Part shown: positions 1-6,514 of the stretch, one piece after another
How the letters are laid out: every line of letters begins with the position of its first letter
Position numbering within the stretch: the stretch's first letter is position 1
The notes under the pieces: generated by a model
What the model saw: the letters and a program-made list of their open reading frames with translations, nothing else
What the model was told of the DNA's origin: nothing
The model's database searches: none
Position numbers and translations under genes: made by a program
Origin: CAYRUP01 sp964578975
GTDB taxonomy: Bacteria > Pseudomonadota > Gammaproteobacteria > DSM-16500
NCBI GenBank assembly: GCA_964578975.1
Contig: CAZOFA010000068.1
Span: forward strand, 1-13,489
Direction: 5' to 3'
Length of the DNA stretch: 13,489 nt

Positions 1-53
1 CTCGCGACCCCAACCTTGGCAAGGTTGTGCTCTACCAACTGAGCTATTCCCGC
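1..53 (-). tRNA. tRNA-Gly (anticodon GCC), 3' end cut off by window edge
   Basis: Read on the minus strand, the 5' half is intact: the acceptor strand starts GCGGGAATAGCTCAG, followed by a D-arm ending GGTAGAGC. The anticodon stem-loop is CAACC-TTGCCAA-GGTTG, so the anticodon is GCC (complement at 18-20) and the tRNA decodes GGC/GGU glycine codons. The TpsiC arm and acceptor 3' strand lie outside the window. It sits just downstream of pgsA, the same place as glyW in E. coli (uvrY-uvrC-pgsA-glyW), which supports both the identification and the gene order. Confidence 0.95.
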
Positions 54-91
54 ACTTTTCAACAATACCCAATCTTTATTGTTAGGCGCTC

Positions 92-119
92 ATTCTATCG
101 AACGACTTTGGAGTGTCAA
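92..119 (-). promoter_or_regulatory. sigma70-type promoter for tRNA-Gly
   Basis: On the minus strand a perfect -35 TTGACA (119-114) is followed by a 16-nt spacer and the -10 TAGAAT (97-92). The bases just after the -10 are GAGCGCC, a GC-rich discriminator like those of stable-RNA promoters under stringent control. Initiation would be about 30 nt upstream of the mature tRNA 5' end. This lets tRNA-Gly be transcribed independently of pgsA. Confidence 0.8.
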
Positions 120-138
120 GAGAAAAAAATTAAATATT

Positions 139-735
139 TTAAGGCTCTTGCATCGTAGGCCACGCGGCTTTTATATAAATCATCATCGACCAGATGGTGA
201 GTACAGCAGCAAGATATAATAAAATATATCCGCTAATGACAATAAATGCATTCGTTGTCGAATCACAATACAGCAGGACAATCAGAGCGAGCATTTGGAT
301 GGTCGTTTTTACTTTTCCTAAATGCGATACAGCAACACTCGTGCGCTTGCCAATTTCAGCCATCCATTCACGCAGCGCAGAGACAATAATTTCTCGGCTG
401 ACAATAATCGCGGCAGGGATCGTGATGACTGCAACGGGGACTGCGAAAACAGTCGATGAAAGACTGATAAATTGGAACTGAGGCTCACCGACCAACAACA
501 CTAAGACCACCGACACCATTAATTTATCCGCCACTGGATCTAAAAAAGCGCCGAGTTTGGTGGAAAGTTTTAAACTACGCGCAAGATAGCCATCCAACCA
601 ATCCGTAAAACAAGCCAACGCAAATAAAATGGCGGCAGCCAGATGACCCCAATATACAGGTAAATAAAAGACGAGAGCGATAATAGGAATAACTAATATC
701 CGAATACAGGTGAGAATATTAGGAATATTAAACAT
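139..735 (-). CDS. pgsA: CDP-diacylglycerol--glycerol-3-phosphate 3-phosphatidyltransferase
   Basis: It makes phosphatidylglycerophosphate from CDP-diacylglycerol and sn-glycerol-3-phosphate, the committed step to phosphatidylglycerol and cardiolipin, at the inner membrane. The 198-residue protein carries the complete CDP-alcohol phosphatidyltransferase signature D-G-x2-A-R-x8-G-x3-D-x3-D: D48, G49, A52, R53, G62, D66, D70. It is rich in hydrophobic segments, with a strong one at the N-terminus, others after residue 70, and a long one near residues 155-190. Length is close to the usual for PgsA (about 180-200). It begins with ATG 9 nt after the uvrC stop with only a weak ribosome-binding site, so translation is probably coupled to uvrC. 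Last gene of the letA-uvrC-pgsA operon. Confidence 0.96.
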   Translation of the reverse strand: MFNIPNILTCIRILVIPIIALVFYLPVYWGHLAAAILFALACFTDWLDGYLARSLKLSTKLGAFLDPVADKLMVSVVLVLLVGEPQFQFISLSSTVFAVPVAVITIPAAIIVSREIIVSALREWMAEIGKRTSVAVSHLGKVKTTIQMLALIVLLYCDSTTNAFIVISGYILLYLAAVLTIWSMMIYIKAAWPTMQEP

Positions 736-744
736 GTTGCACCG

Positions 745-2559
745 TTAGTTATGTAACGCTTTAAAAATTCTTTCTGCTAAAGCTTTACTAATTCCGGGAA
801 CTTTAGCAATTTCTTCAAGACTAGCACGATTTATGGCCTGAATACCACCAAAGTAGCGCAATAAATCACGTCGACGTTTTGCGCCAATTCCAGAAATAGA
901 TTCAAGTGTTGAGGTTACTCGTTTTTTGTCGCGGCGTTGGCGATGCGCGGTGATCGCAAAACGATGTGCCTCGTCACGAATTTGTTGAATCAAATGCAGC
1001 GCTAAAGAATTATTTGGCAAATGAATGGGATCACGATCAGTAAAATGCAGTGTTTCAAAACCCGGTTTACGCGTCACACCTTTTGCCACACCGATCAAAA
1101 AAATGGAATGTGCGTCCAGTTCGGATAATACTTTTTTGGCTGCATTCAATTGAGGAAGACCACCATCAATTAACACAATATCCGGTAATTTTGCCTCATC
1201 CAAAACAGGACGATGATAACGTCGTGTCAATGTTTGATGCATCGCCGCCGTGTCATCACCGGGCGTAATCCCACTAATATTAAAACGCCGATAATGACTT
1301 TTCACGGGGCCTTCTTTATTAAATACCACACAGGAGCCCACTGTTGCTTCTCCCATACTGTGACTGATGTCAAAACATTCGATCCATTGCAGGGGATGAT
1401 TTAATTGCACTAATTCTTGTAAGGCCGCAAAGCGTTCTCGTATATTCACTTGATTCAGTAACTGCGTACTGGCTGATTGTTCTGCGCTCGTCGTTGCAAT
1501 CTCAAGCCATTTTTTCCGCTCACCACGCACCCGTGATGATAAAACAACTTTATGTTGCGCTGCTTCACCTAATACATTCATTAATAAATTTTCATCAACC
1601 AATGTTTTTTCTAAAATAATTTCTTTTGGAATATCGTGCGCCGCTAATTTTTCGCTTAAGTAATGTTGTGAAATAAATGACGACAGTATTTCATCTGCGG
1701 TAGACGCGCCTGGCACGTTGGGAAAATACGCACGACTACCCAACATTCGGCCGCCACGAATCATCAATAACTGAATACAAACAAGACCGGATTTGTTAAA
1801 AAATCCCAGCACATCTGCATCATGATAGCCTGAACTAATATATTGACGCGCTTGGATTTCACGCAGTTTCTTGATTTGCTCACGCGCTTCAACCGCTAAC
1901 TCAAATTTCAAATCAGTCGCAGCTTGTTCCATTTTTTGCGTGAACGCTGTAATCACTTGATCGTTTTTTCCTTGCAAAAATAAAATCGCTAAACGCACTT
2001 GTTCTTGATATTCTTCAGGCGTCACCAATCCAACACACGGACCAGTACAACGATCAATTTGATATTGCATGCAAGGTCGTGTGCGCGCGGCAAAAAATCG
2101 ATTGGTACAATTGCGTATTTTAAAAATTTTTTCAATGATGTGAATCGTTTCCCGCACTGCAGATGCATTCGGAAATGGGCCAAAATACATTCCGTTACGT
2201 TTTTTTTGGCCGCGATAAATATCAATGCGTGGATAGAGATCATCTGTCACCAAAATATAGGGATAGCTTTTATCATCGCGAAATAAAATATTATAATGTG
2301 GCTGAAGTTTTTTGATTAAATTACATTCGAGCAGCAATGCTTCATTTTCGGTGTGCGTAATGGTGATATTAATATCTTTGACGTGTTTTAATAATGCGGC
2401 GGTTTTAATATCTTGCGAAGTTTTTTTGGAAAAATAACTGCTGAGACGTTTTTTTAAATCGCGTGCTTTCCCGACATACAAAACCACTCCGCGCTCATCG
2501 AGCATTTGATAAACGCCGGGTTGATGCGTTACCTGGTTAAGAAAAACTTTAATATTCAA
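745..2559 (-). CDS. uvrC: UvrABC excinuclease subunit C
   Basis: UvrC makes both incisions around a DNA lesion in nucleotide excision repair after UvrA/UvrB have loaded. The 604-residue protein has the full family layout: an N-terminal GIY-YIG nuclease domain (GVY at 15-17, LYVGKARDLKKRL at 27-39), a cysteine cluster near residues 150-175, a UVR domain near 200-235 that binds UvrB, an RNase H-like endonuclease domain (ECFDISH...GE, LIDGG, IRDEAHRF), and a C-terminal double helix-hairpin-helix (SISGIGAKRRRDLL, KVPGISKALAERI). The start is TTG, 1 nt after the letA stop. Conserved sequence begins at about residue 5 and the next in-frame ATG (codon 19) lies inside the GIY-YIG domain, so TTG is the only sensible start. 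No strong Shine-Dalgarno is visible; coupling to letA is likely. Confidence 0.97.
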   Translation of the reverse strand: MNIKVFLNQVTHQPGVYQMLDERGVVLYVGKARDLKKRLSSYFSKKTSQDIKTAALLKHVKDINITITHTENEALLLECNLIKKLQPHYNILFRDDKSYPYILVTDDLYPRIDIYRGQKKRNGMYFGPFPNASAVRETIHIIEKIFKIRNCTNRFFAARTRPCMQYQIDRCTGPCVGLVTPEEYQEQVRLAILFLQGKNDQVITAFTQKMEQAATDLKFELAVEAREQIKKLREIQARQYISSGYHDADVLGFFNKSGLVCIQLLMIRGGRMLGSRAYFPNVPGASTADEILSSFISQHYLSEKLAAHDIPKEIILEKTLVDENLLMNVLGEAAQHKVVLSSRVRGERKKWLEIATTSAEQSASTQLLNQVNIRERFAALQELVQLNHPLQWIECFDISHSMGEATVGSCVVFNKEGPVKSHYRRFNISGITPGDDTAAMHQTLTRRYHRPVLDEAKLPDIVLIDGGLPQLNAAKKVLSELDAHSIFLIGVAKGVTRKPGFETLHFTDRDPIHLPNNSLALHLIQQIRDEAHRFAITAHRQRRDKKRVTSTLESISGIGAKRRRDLLRYFGGIQAINRASLEEIAKVPGISKALAERIFKALHN

Positions 2560-2560
2560 A

Positions 2561-3220
2561 TTACGATTCTTCAGTTTGTGGTTTGTGACCTTCGACTAAT
2601 CCAATGCGAATCGCCAACAATGTTAATTCAACGTCACTGTTGATACTTAATTTTTCAAAAATGCGGTAACGATAACTATTCACCGTTTTGGGGCTTAAAC
2701 ATAATTTATCAGAGATATCTTGAACTTTTTGTCCACTGGTTATCATTAACATAATTTGCAGTTCGCGCTCAGATAAAATATCGAGCGGCGATTCTTCATT
2801 TTTAGAGAATCGTTTTAATGCGAGTTGTTGCGCGATGTTAGAGCTAATGTAACGTTGACCTGCATACACAGTGCGAATCGCCCGAATCATTTCATCGGGA
2901 TCACAACCTTTTGTAATGTATCCTGCCGCGCCTGCTTGTAACAAACGTGATGGATACGGTTCATCATCGCACACTGTTAATGCAAGAATTTTGATATCGG
3001 GATTATGACGAATCATTTTGCGCGTTGCTTCTAATCCGCCAATTCCTGGCATTTGAACATCCATCAACACCACATCGGGAATGAGGTCTTTCGCGAGTCG
3101 GATAGCTTCTTCCCCCGTCCCTGCTTCACCGATGACTTTCATACCGGTCACGTCTTGTAATAAACGCTTAATGCCAAGGCGTACCAGTTCATGGTCATCC
3201 ACCAACAAAACTTTAATCAA
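2561..3220 (-). CDS. letA: LuxR/FixJ-type response regulator of the LetA/GacA/UvrY family
   Basis: This is the DNA-binding response regulator of the BarA/UvrY (GacS/GacA, LetS/LetA) two-component system, which activates small RNAs that sequester CsrA and so switches growth phase and, in Legionella-like bacteria, transmission traits. The receiver domain (1-120) has the acidic pair D8/D9, phospho-acceptor D54 (VLMDVQMPG), T82 and K104. The C-terminal LuxR-type helix-turn-helix (about 147-210) shows ILSERELQIM and SPKTVNSYRYRIFEKL. Length 219 is typical (UvrY is 218). The start is TTG, giving MIKVLLVDDHELVR as in relatives, with GAGG about 10 nt upstream. It sits immediately before uvrC, as uvrY does in E. 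coli. The symbol could equally be uvrY or gacA. The sensor kinase is not in the window. Confidence 0.93.
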   Translation of the reverse strand: MIKVLLVDDHELVRLGIKRLLQDVTGMKVIGEAGTGEEAIRLAKDLIPDVVLMDVQMPGIGGLEATRKMIRHNPDIKILALTVCDDEPYPSRLLQAGAAGYITKGCDPDEMIRAIRTVYAGQRYISSNIAQQLALKRFSKNEESPLDILSERELQIMLMITSGQKVQDISDKLCLSPKTVNSYRYRIFEKLSINSDVELTLLAIRIGLVEGHKPQTEES

Positions 3221-3258
3221 GTTAGCAATACCTCATCTTCTTACGCTGATTTATTAAT

Positions 3259-3348
<90 letters not shown>

Positions 3349-3387
3349 TAGTTTTTGTTTTTTTAGTAGCGATTCAGGAAGCGCCAC

Positions 3388-3417
3388 ATATTAACGCCAT
3401 TTCGAGTATTGATTCAA
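3388..3417 (-). promoter_or_regulatory. Putative promoter for tRNA-Ser (possibly also letA-uvrC-pgsA)
   Basis: On the minus strand TTGAAT (3417-3412) and TAATAT (3393-3388) are separated by 18 nt, with the GC-containing discriminator GTGGCGC after the -10. Transcription would begin about 30 nt before the tRNA 5' end. It could also drive the downstream letA operon by read-through. The match is good but not perfect. Confidence 0.55.
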
Positions 3418-3449
3418 CTAGTAATTTTGCCCACTGGTAAAAAATTATA

Positions 3450-3479
3450 TCAACAATTTTATGTAAAATATGCTAGAAT
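3450..3479 (+). promoter_or_regulatory. Putative yccA promoter (extended -10)
   Basis: The -10 TAGAAT at 3474-3479 is preceded by TGC, forming an extended -10. TCAACA at 3450-3455 is a 4/6 match to a -35 with 18-nt spacing. The start would fall near 3486, giving a leader of about 26 nt that holds the GGAG ribosome-binding site at 3502-3505. Confidence 0.5.
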
Positions 3480-3511
3480 TCTGTCAGTTTCAATTTAATT
3501 TGGAGAATAAA

Positions 3512-4189
3512 ATGGCTTTGAATGAAATAACGAACACAGAACGCGCAGGGTCGATTTTAGCGACTCATTCTGTTTTGCGTAACACGTATTTTTTACTGAG
3601 TCTGACTCTTTTATTTAGCGCACTCATGGCGGGGCTCGCGATGTCAAATCAAGCGGGTCAAGGTTCAGCGCTGGTAACATTTATCCTGGGATTTGTTTTA
3701 TTGTTTGCAACCATGGCATTACGTAACTCTGCCTGGGGCATTTTAATGGTATTTGCTTTTACCGGATGCATGGGTTATTCCATCGGCCCGATGTTAAATC
3801 AATTTATTCGCGGCTATACCAATGGCGGACAATTGATTTTAACGGCATTAGGTGGCACCGGTGTGACTTTCTTTCTTTGCTCCGGCTACATTTTGATGAC
3901 GAAAAAAGATTTAAGTCATCTCGGAAAATTTCTGATGATTGGCTTAGTGGTCTGCATCGTAGCAGGACTTGCTAACCTATTTTTGAAAATGCCAGCAATT
4001 CAATTAGCCATTTCCACCTTAGTCACTTTCATTTCTGCGATGTTATTAATGTATGACACCAGTCGTATTATTAATAATGGAGAAACGAATTATATTATGG
4101 CGACAATTAGTTTATTTCTGGATATTTTAATGTTGTTTCAGAATTTATTGTTGTTGTTGGGTGCGTTGAGTGGGAATAGTCGGAATTAA
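3512..4189 (+). CDS. yccA: Bax inhibitor-1 family inner-membrane protein, YccA-like
   Basis: YccA-type members of the BI-1/TMBIM family are inner-membrane proteins; E. coli YccA binds the FtsH protease and restrains its degradation of membrane proteins such as SecY. The 225-residue product has seven or so hydrophobic segments and family signatures: HSVLRNTYFLLSLTL at 19-33, FAFTGCMGYSIGPMLN at 81-96, ALGGTGVTFFLCSGY at 112-126, and the C-terminal YDTSRIINNGETNYI at 181-195. An in-frame upstream start at 3470 exists, but it overlaps the predicted -10, and GGAG lies 6 nt before ATG 3512, which begins MALNEI; the shorter form is preferred. The gene stands alone. Its 3' flank runs within about 20 nt into poor-quality sequence and an assembly gap. 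Confidence 0.92.
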   Translation: MALNEITNTERAGSILATHSVLRNTYFLLSLTLLFSALMAGLAMSNQAGQGSALVTFILGFVLLFATMALRNSAWGILMVFAFTGCMGYSIGPMLNQFIRGYTNGGQLILTALGGTGVTFFLCSGYILMTKKDLSHLGKFLMIGLVVCIVAGLANLFLKMPAIQLAISTLVTFISAMLLMYDTSRIINNGETNYIMATISLFLDILMLFQNLLLLLGALSGNSRN

Positions 4190-4198
4190 ATAACCCTT

Positions 4199-4347
4199 CC
4201 CCTTCGAGACGGGGGGGGGGGGGGCCCCCCCCCGGGGGGGGGGTAGAATTTTATCGAATTTTTTTTTTTTGATNNNNNNNNNNCCCCCCGCCCCCCCGCC
4301 TCCCAAAAAAATATCACCCATACTTTTTTTTCCCGCTGGCCCGGGTG
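4199..4347. other. Assembly gap with low-quality flanks
   Basis: Ten Ns lie at 4274-4283. Before them are runs of G (4211-4224), C (4225-4233), G (4234-4243) and T (4259-4270); after them come C-rich runs and T runs. Such homopolymer blocks are not seen elsewhere in the window and look like sequencing or assembly noise. The motif ccttcgagacgg at 4201-4212 is the reverse complement of the motif that recurs in the tandem repeat right of the gap, so the gap probably falls in an inverted cluster of that repeat. No gene is supportable here. The true distance between yccA and dnaQ, and even their adjacency, is uncertain. Confidence 0.85.
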
Positions 4348-4464
4348 GGAGCTGCGCAGCAGCCGTCTCGAAGGATTACCGATTGTCCTGAGGAGCTGCG
4401 CAGCAGCCGTCTCGAAGGATTACCGATTGTCCTGAGGAGGCTGCGCAGCAGCCGTCTCGAAGGA
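4348..4464. repeat. Tandem repeat, about 2.6 copies of a 44-bp hairpin-forming unit
   Basis: Units begin at 4348, 4392 and 4436 with ggagctgcgcagcagccg; ccgtctcgaagg recurs at 4363, 4407 and 4452. The first two units are essentially identical; the third has one extra g and stops after 29 bp. Each unit contains an inverted repeat, most complete in the third (GGCTGC-GCA-GCAGCC), with weaker outer pairing between TCCTGAGGA and the TCTCGAAGGA arm. This is typical of a REP-like intergenic palindrome. The third unit and the tail of the second lie inside the dnaQ reading frame. Confidence 0.85.
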
Positions 4465-5157
4465 CGACCACAAACATTTCCCTTTATCCGACATTTCTTT
4501 CAACTTAGCCTCATGCGCAAGCGATTCCTCCGCCGTCGCATGAATCACCGTTAAATTACGTTGTTCGGAAGTAATGGTATTAATCGCCACCGTTTCTTGT
4601 TTGCTAACTTGCTCTTCAATATCATCAAACAAACTCCCCTGACCGCCCGTCATCGCAAGATAAACTTGCGCTAACAAATTCGCATCCACTAACGCACCAT
4701 GCAAATCACGCTCAGAATTATCGACACGATAACGTTTACATAACGCATCCAAACTATTACGTTGTCCCACATGCAATTGTCGCGCCATCGCGAGAGTATC
4801 AATCACACGACAGTATTGTGTGACTGGTTTCCATCCTTGATTGATTAACCCCAATTCATGATTAATAAATCCAACATCAAACGGCGCATTATGAATAATC
4901 AATTCCGCACCCGAAATAAAATCCATAAATTCTTGCACGATTTGATTGAATATCGGTTTATTCTGTAAAAAATCAGATGTAATTCCATGCACGGCCAATG
5001 CACCTTCATCCACTATTCTTTCTGGATTAATATATTGGTGATAACGTTTGCCGGTTAACTTACGATTAATTAATTCCAGACAACCAATTTCAATTATGCG
5101 ATGACCTTCACTGATTTTTAAACCGGTCGTTTCTGTGTCTAAAATAATTTGACGCAT
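4420..5157 (-). CDS. dnaQ: DNA polymerase III epsilon subunit (3'-5' proofreading exonuclease)
   Basis: DnaQ is the proofreading exonuclease of the replicative polymerase core. DnaQ-H (DEDDh) motifs are complete: Exo I LDTETTGL with D7 and E9, Exo II HNAPFDVGF with D94, Exo III LHGALVDAN with H153 and D158. A flexible linker precedes the C-terminal segment that binds the alpha subunit (LAHEAKLKEMSDKGKCLW, 213-230), matching the very end of E. coli DnaQ. The reading frame then continues for about 15 residues (SSFETAAAQPPQDNR) translated from the 44-bp repeat, which also supplies the stop. Total length 245 is close to the usual 243 because the N-terminus is a little shorter. It starts 7 nt after the rnhA stop, with GAGG inside the rnhA end, so it is cotranscribed with yafS-rnhA. 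Confidence 0.96.
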   Translation of the reverse strand: MRQIILDTETTGLKISEGHRIIEIGCLELINRKLTGKRYHQYINPERIVDEGALAVHGITSDFLQNKPIFNQIVQEFMDFISGAELIIHNAPFDVGFINHELGLINQGWKPVTQYCRVIDTLAMARQLHVGQRNSLDALCKRYRVDNSERDLHGALVDANLLAQVYLAMTGGQGSLFDDIEEQVSKQETVAINTITSEQRNLTVIHATAEESLAHEAKLKEMSDKGKCLWSSFETAAAQPPQDNR

Positions 5158-5164
5158 AAAATAT

Positions 5165-5614
5165 TTATTTCCTCAACAATTCATCAATGCCTTGGTTTGC
5201 CAACGCATCAACTTTTTCATTTTCTGGATGACCATTGTGTGCCTTCACCCAATGCCAAGTAATTTTGTGTTTACTGGTTTCTTTATCTAATACTTCCCAG
5301 AGATCAGCATTTTTTACCGGTTTATTATCCGCTTTTTTCCAGTGACGTTTTTTCCACGCGGGCAACCATTCTGTGATGCCTTTTTTTAAATATTGCGAAT
5401 CCGTATATAATTCGACTTTACAAGATTCGCGTAACAACATGAGCGCTTTAATTGCAGCCGTTAATTCCATGCGATTATTCGTCGTATTTAATTCGCCACC
5501 ATGTTGTGTTTTGTTATGTGTTCCATAACGCAATAAAACACCCCAACCACCCGGTCCTGGATTTCCGCGACAGGCGCCGTCTGTAAAAATAACCACATGT
5601 TTTAACGCACTCAT
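5165..5614 (-). CDS. rnhA: Ribonuclease HI
   Basis: RNase HI cleaves the RNA strand of RNA-DNA hybrids, removing R-loops and aiding primer removal. The 149-residue protein has all catalytic residues: D12 (FTDGACRGNPGPGGWG), E50 (NNRMELTA), D72 (YTDSQYL) and D136 (NEKVDALAN), plus H126 in the mobile loop (HWVKAHNGHPENE). The basic segment WLPAWKKRHWKK matches the substrate-binding handle region. The start ATG shares its A with the yafS stop (TAATG), so translation is coupled; a longer in-frame extension upstream would lie wholly inside yafS and is rejected. dnaQ follows on the same strand. In E. coli these two genes are divergent, whereas here and in Pseudomonas-type order they are co-directional. 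Confidence 0.96.
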   Translation of the reverse strand: MSALKHVVIFTDGACRGNPGPGGWGVLLRYGTHNKTQHGGELNTTNNRMELTAAIKALMLLRESCKVELYTDSQYLKKGITEWLPAWKKRHWKKADNKPVKNADLWEVLDKETSKHKITWHWVKAHNGHPENEKVDALANQGIDELLRK

Positions 5615-6360
5615 TATTTGTAACCTTGCATCGTCGGCCCCGGCAATGTGACGCGAATTTTTGGCAGTGACTGCTGCCAGCGTAATCGAATTGGTGTCAG
5701 CGGCGTGACTTTCGCTTTCACAATTAAAAGATACACACCACCCCAACCCCAATAACAAATTTTACCTAAACATACTAAAAATTTTAATTTATGAAAAAGG
5801 CCGTGAGATTTAAGCGGTGGTCGAAACAATAACGTCTCATGTTTCTCTAATTCAAAATCAGCCAGATTCAACCATTTTTTTATGGTGCTTGCGTTAATAA
5901 ATCGACTTGACCAAGGCGTTTTTTTCGCATGCGTCATCAAACGTTTTAATCCCCACAAACTCCATGGATTAAATCCTAAAATAATTAAATGTCCCTCTGG
6001 TTTCACAATACGACAAGCTTCAATCAGTAAATTACGCGGATTATGCGTGTATTCAAGTGTATGAGGTAACAAAACCAGATCAATGCTGCCTGGCGCAATC
6101 GGCAATTCTTCAAATTCACTTTCGATGGTTTTAATCGCCCTCGTTTTACTGATCAATGGCGTTAATACCATTTGATGCGCTGTTACACTTGCTTTCAACA
6201 ATTCATTTTGATGTGGAACACCAATTAATAACCCTTGTTTACCAAAATACGTGCTTAAATTTTTTAATAAAATCGTTTTCTCAGCATCCAGCACACAGCT
6301 GCCAAGAAATTCCGTCAGCCAAATATCCCACTGTTGTAGTGCACGATACATTTTGACCAA
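5614..6360 (-). CDS. yafS: YafS-like putative SAM-dependent methyltransferase
   Basis: It belongs to the class I methyltransferase-like family found next to rnhA in gammaproteobacteria; its substrate is unknown. Of about 248 residues, the middle shows the Methyltransf_11-like core: PIAPGSIDLVLLPHTLEYTHNP, LLIEACRIVKPEGHLIILGF, then NPWSLWGLKRLM, very like E. coli YafS. The N-terminal glycine-rich SAM motif is poorly conserved, which is also seen in YafS. The C-terminal tail (PLTPIRLRWQQ...) resembles relatives. Start choice is uncertain: TTG at 6360 has AAGGA about 7 nt upstream, while ATG at 6351 (three codons later) has the site about 16 nt away; TTG is slightly preferred. First gene of the yafS-rnhA-dnaQ operon and divergent from mltD. 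Confidence 0.85.
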   Translation of the reverse strand: MVKMYRALQQWDIWLTEFLGSCVLDAEKTILLKNLSTYFGKQGLLIGVPHQNELLKASVTAHQMVLTPLISKTRAIKTIESEFEELPIAPGSIDLVLLPHTLEYTHNPRNLLIEACRIVKPEGHLIILGFNPWSLWGLKRLMTHAKKTPWSSRFINASTIKKWLNLADFELEKHETLLFRPPLKSHGLFHKLKFLVCLGKICYWGWGGVYLLIVKAKVTPLTPIRLRWQQSLPKIRVTLPGPTMQGYK

Positions 6361-6400
6361 ATTCTATTCCTTGTCGGTTAGCTGAAAAAACATTGAGTTT

Positions 6401-6428
6401 AATATACCTTGACCCAAGTCCAGTGCAA
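6401..6428 (-). promoter_or_regulatory. Putative promoter for yafS-rnhA-dnaQ
   Basis: On the minus strand TATATT (6406-6401) lies 16 nt from TTGCAC (6428-6423). It overlaps the putative mltD promoter facing the other way, so the two operons may compete for RNA polymerase. Only a moderate match. Confidence 0.35.
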
Positions 6429-6437
6429 AGATTAAAT
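6409..6437 (+). promoter_or_regulatory. Putative mltD promoter
   Basis: TTGACC at 6409-6414 (5/6 to the -35 consensus) is followed by 17 nt and TTAAAT at 6432-6437 (4/6 to the -10). The resulting leader to the mltD ATG would be about 70 nt. Confidence 0.4.
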
Positions 6438-6514
6438 TTATGTAATTTGTCTCGCTGGATAATACCACAATGCTCTGTTGATTGGAAAAATTTAGCACTT
6501 TTACTGGAATAACA

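Noticed and set aside
4348..4464. CRISPR array
   Set aside because: Units are contiguous tandem copies with no variable spacers between them, only 2.6 copies, and no cas gene nearby.
4345..4554. Plus-strand frame with repeated SSRLEG units
   Set aside because: It is a translation of the 44-bp tandem repeat plus the antisense of dnaQ; no ribosome-binding site or family match.
5615..5758. 48-residue N-terminal extension of RNase HI
   Set aside because: It lies entirely within yafS in another frame; the family start MSALKHVVIFTDG begins at 5614 and shares TAATG with the yafS stop.
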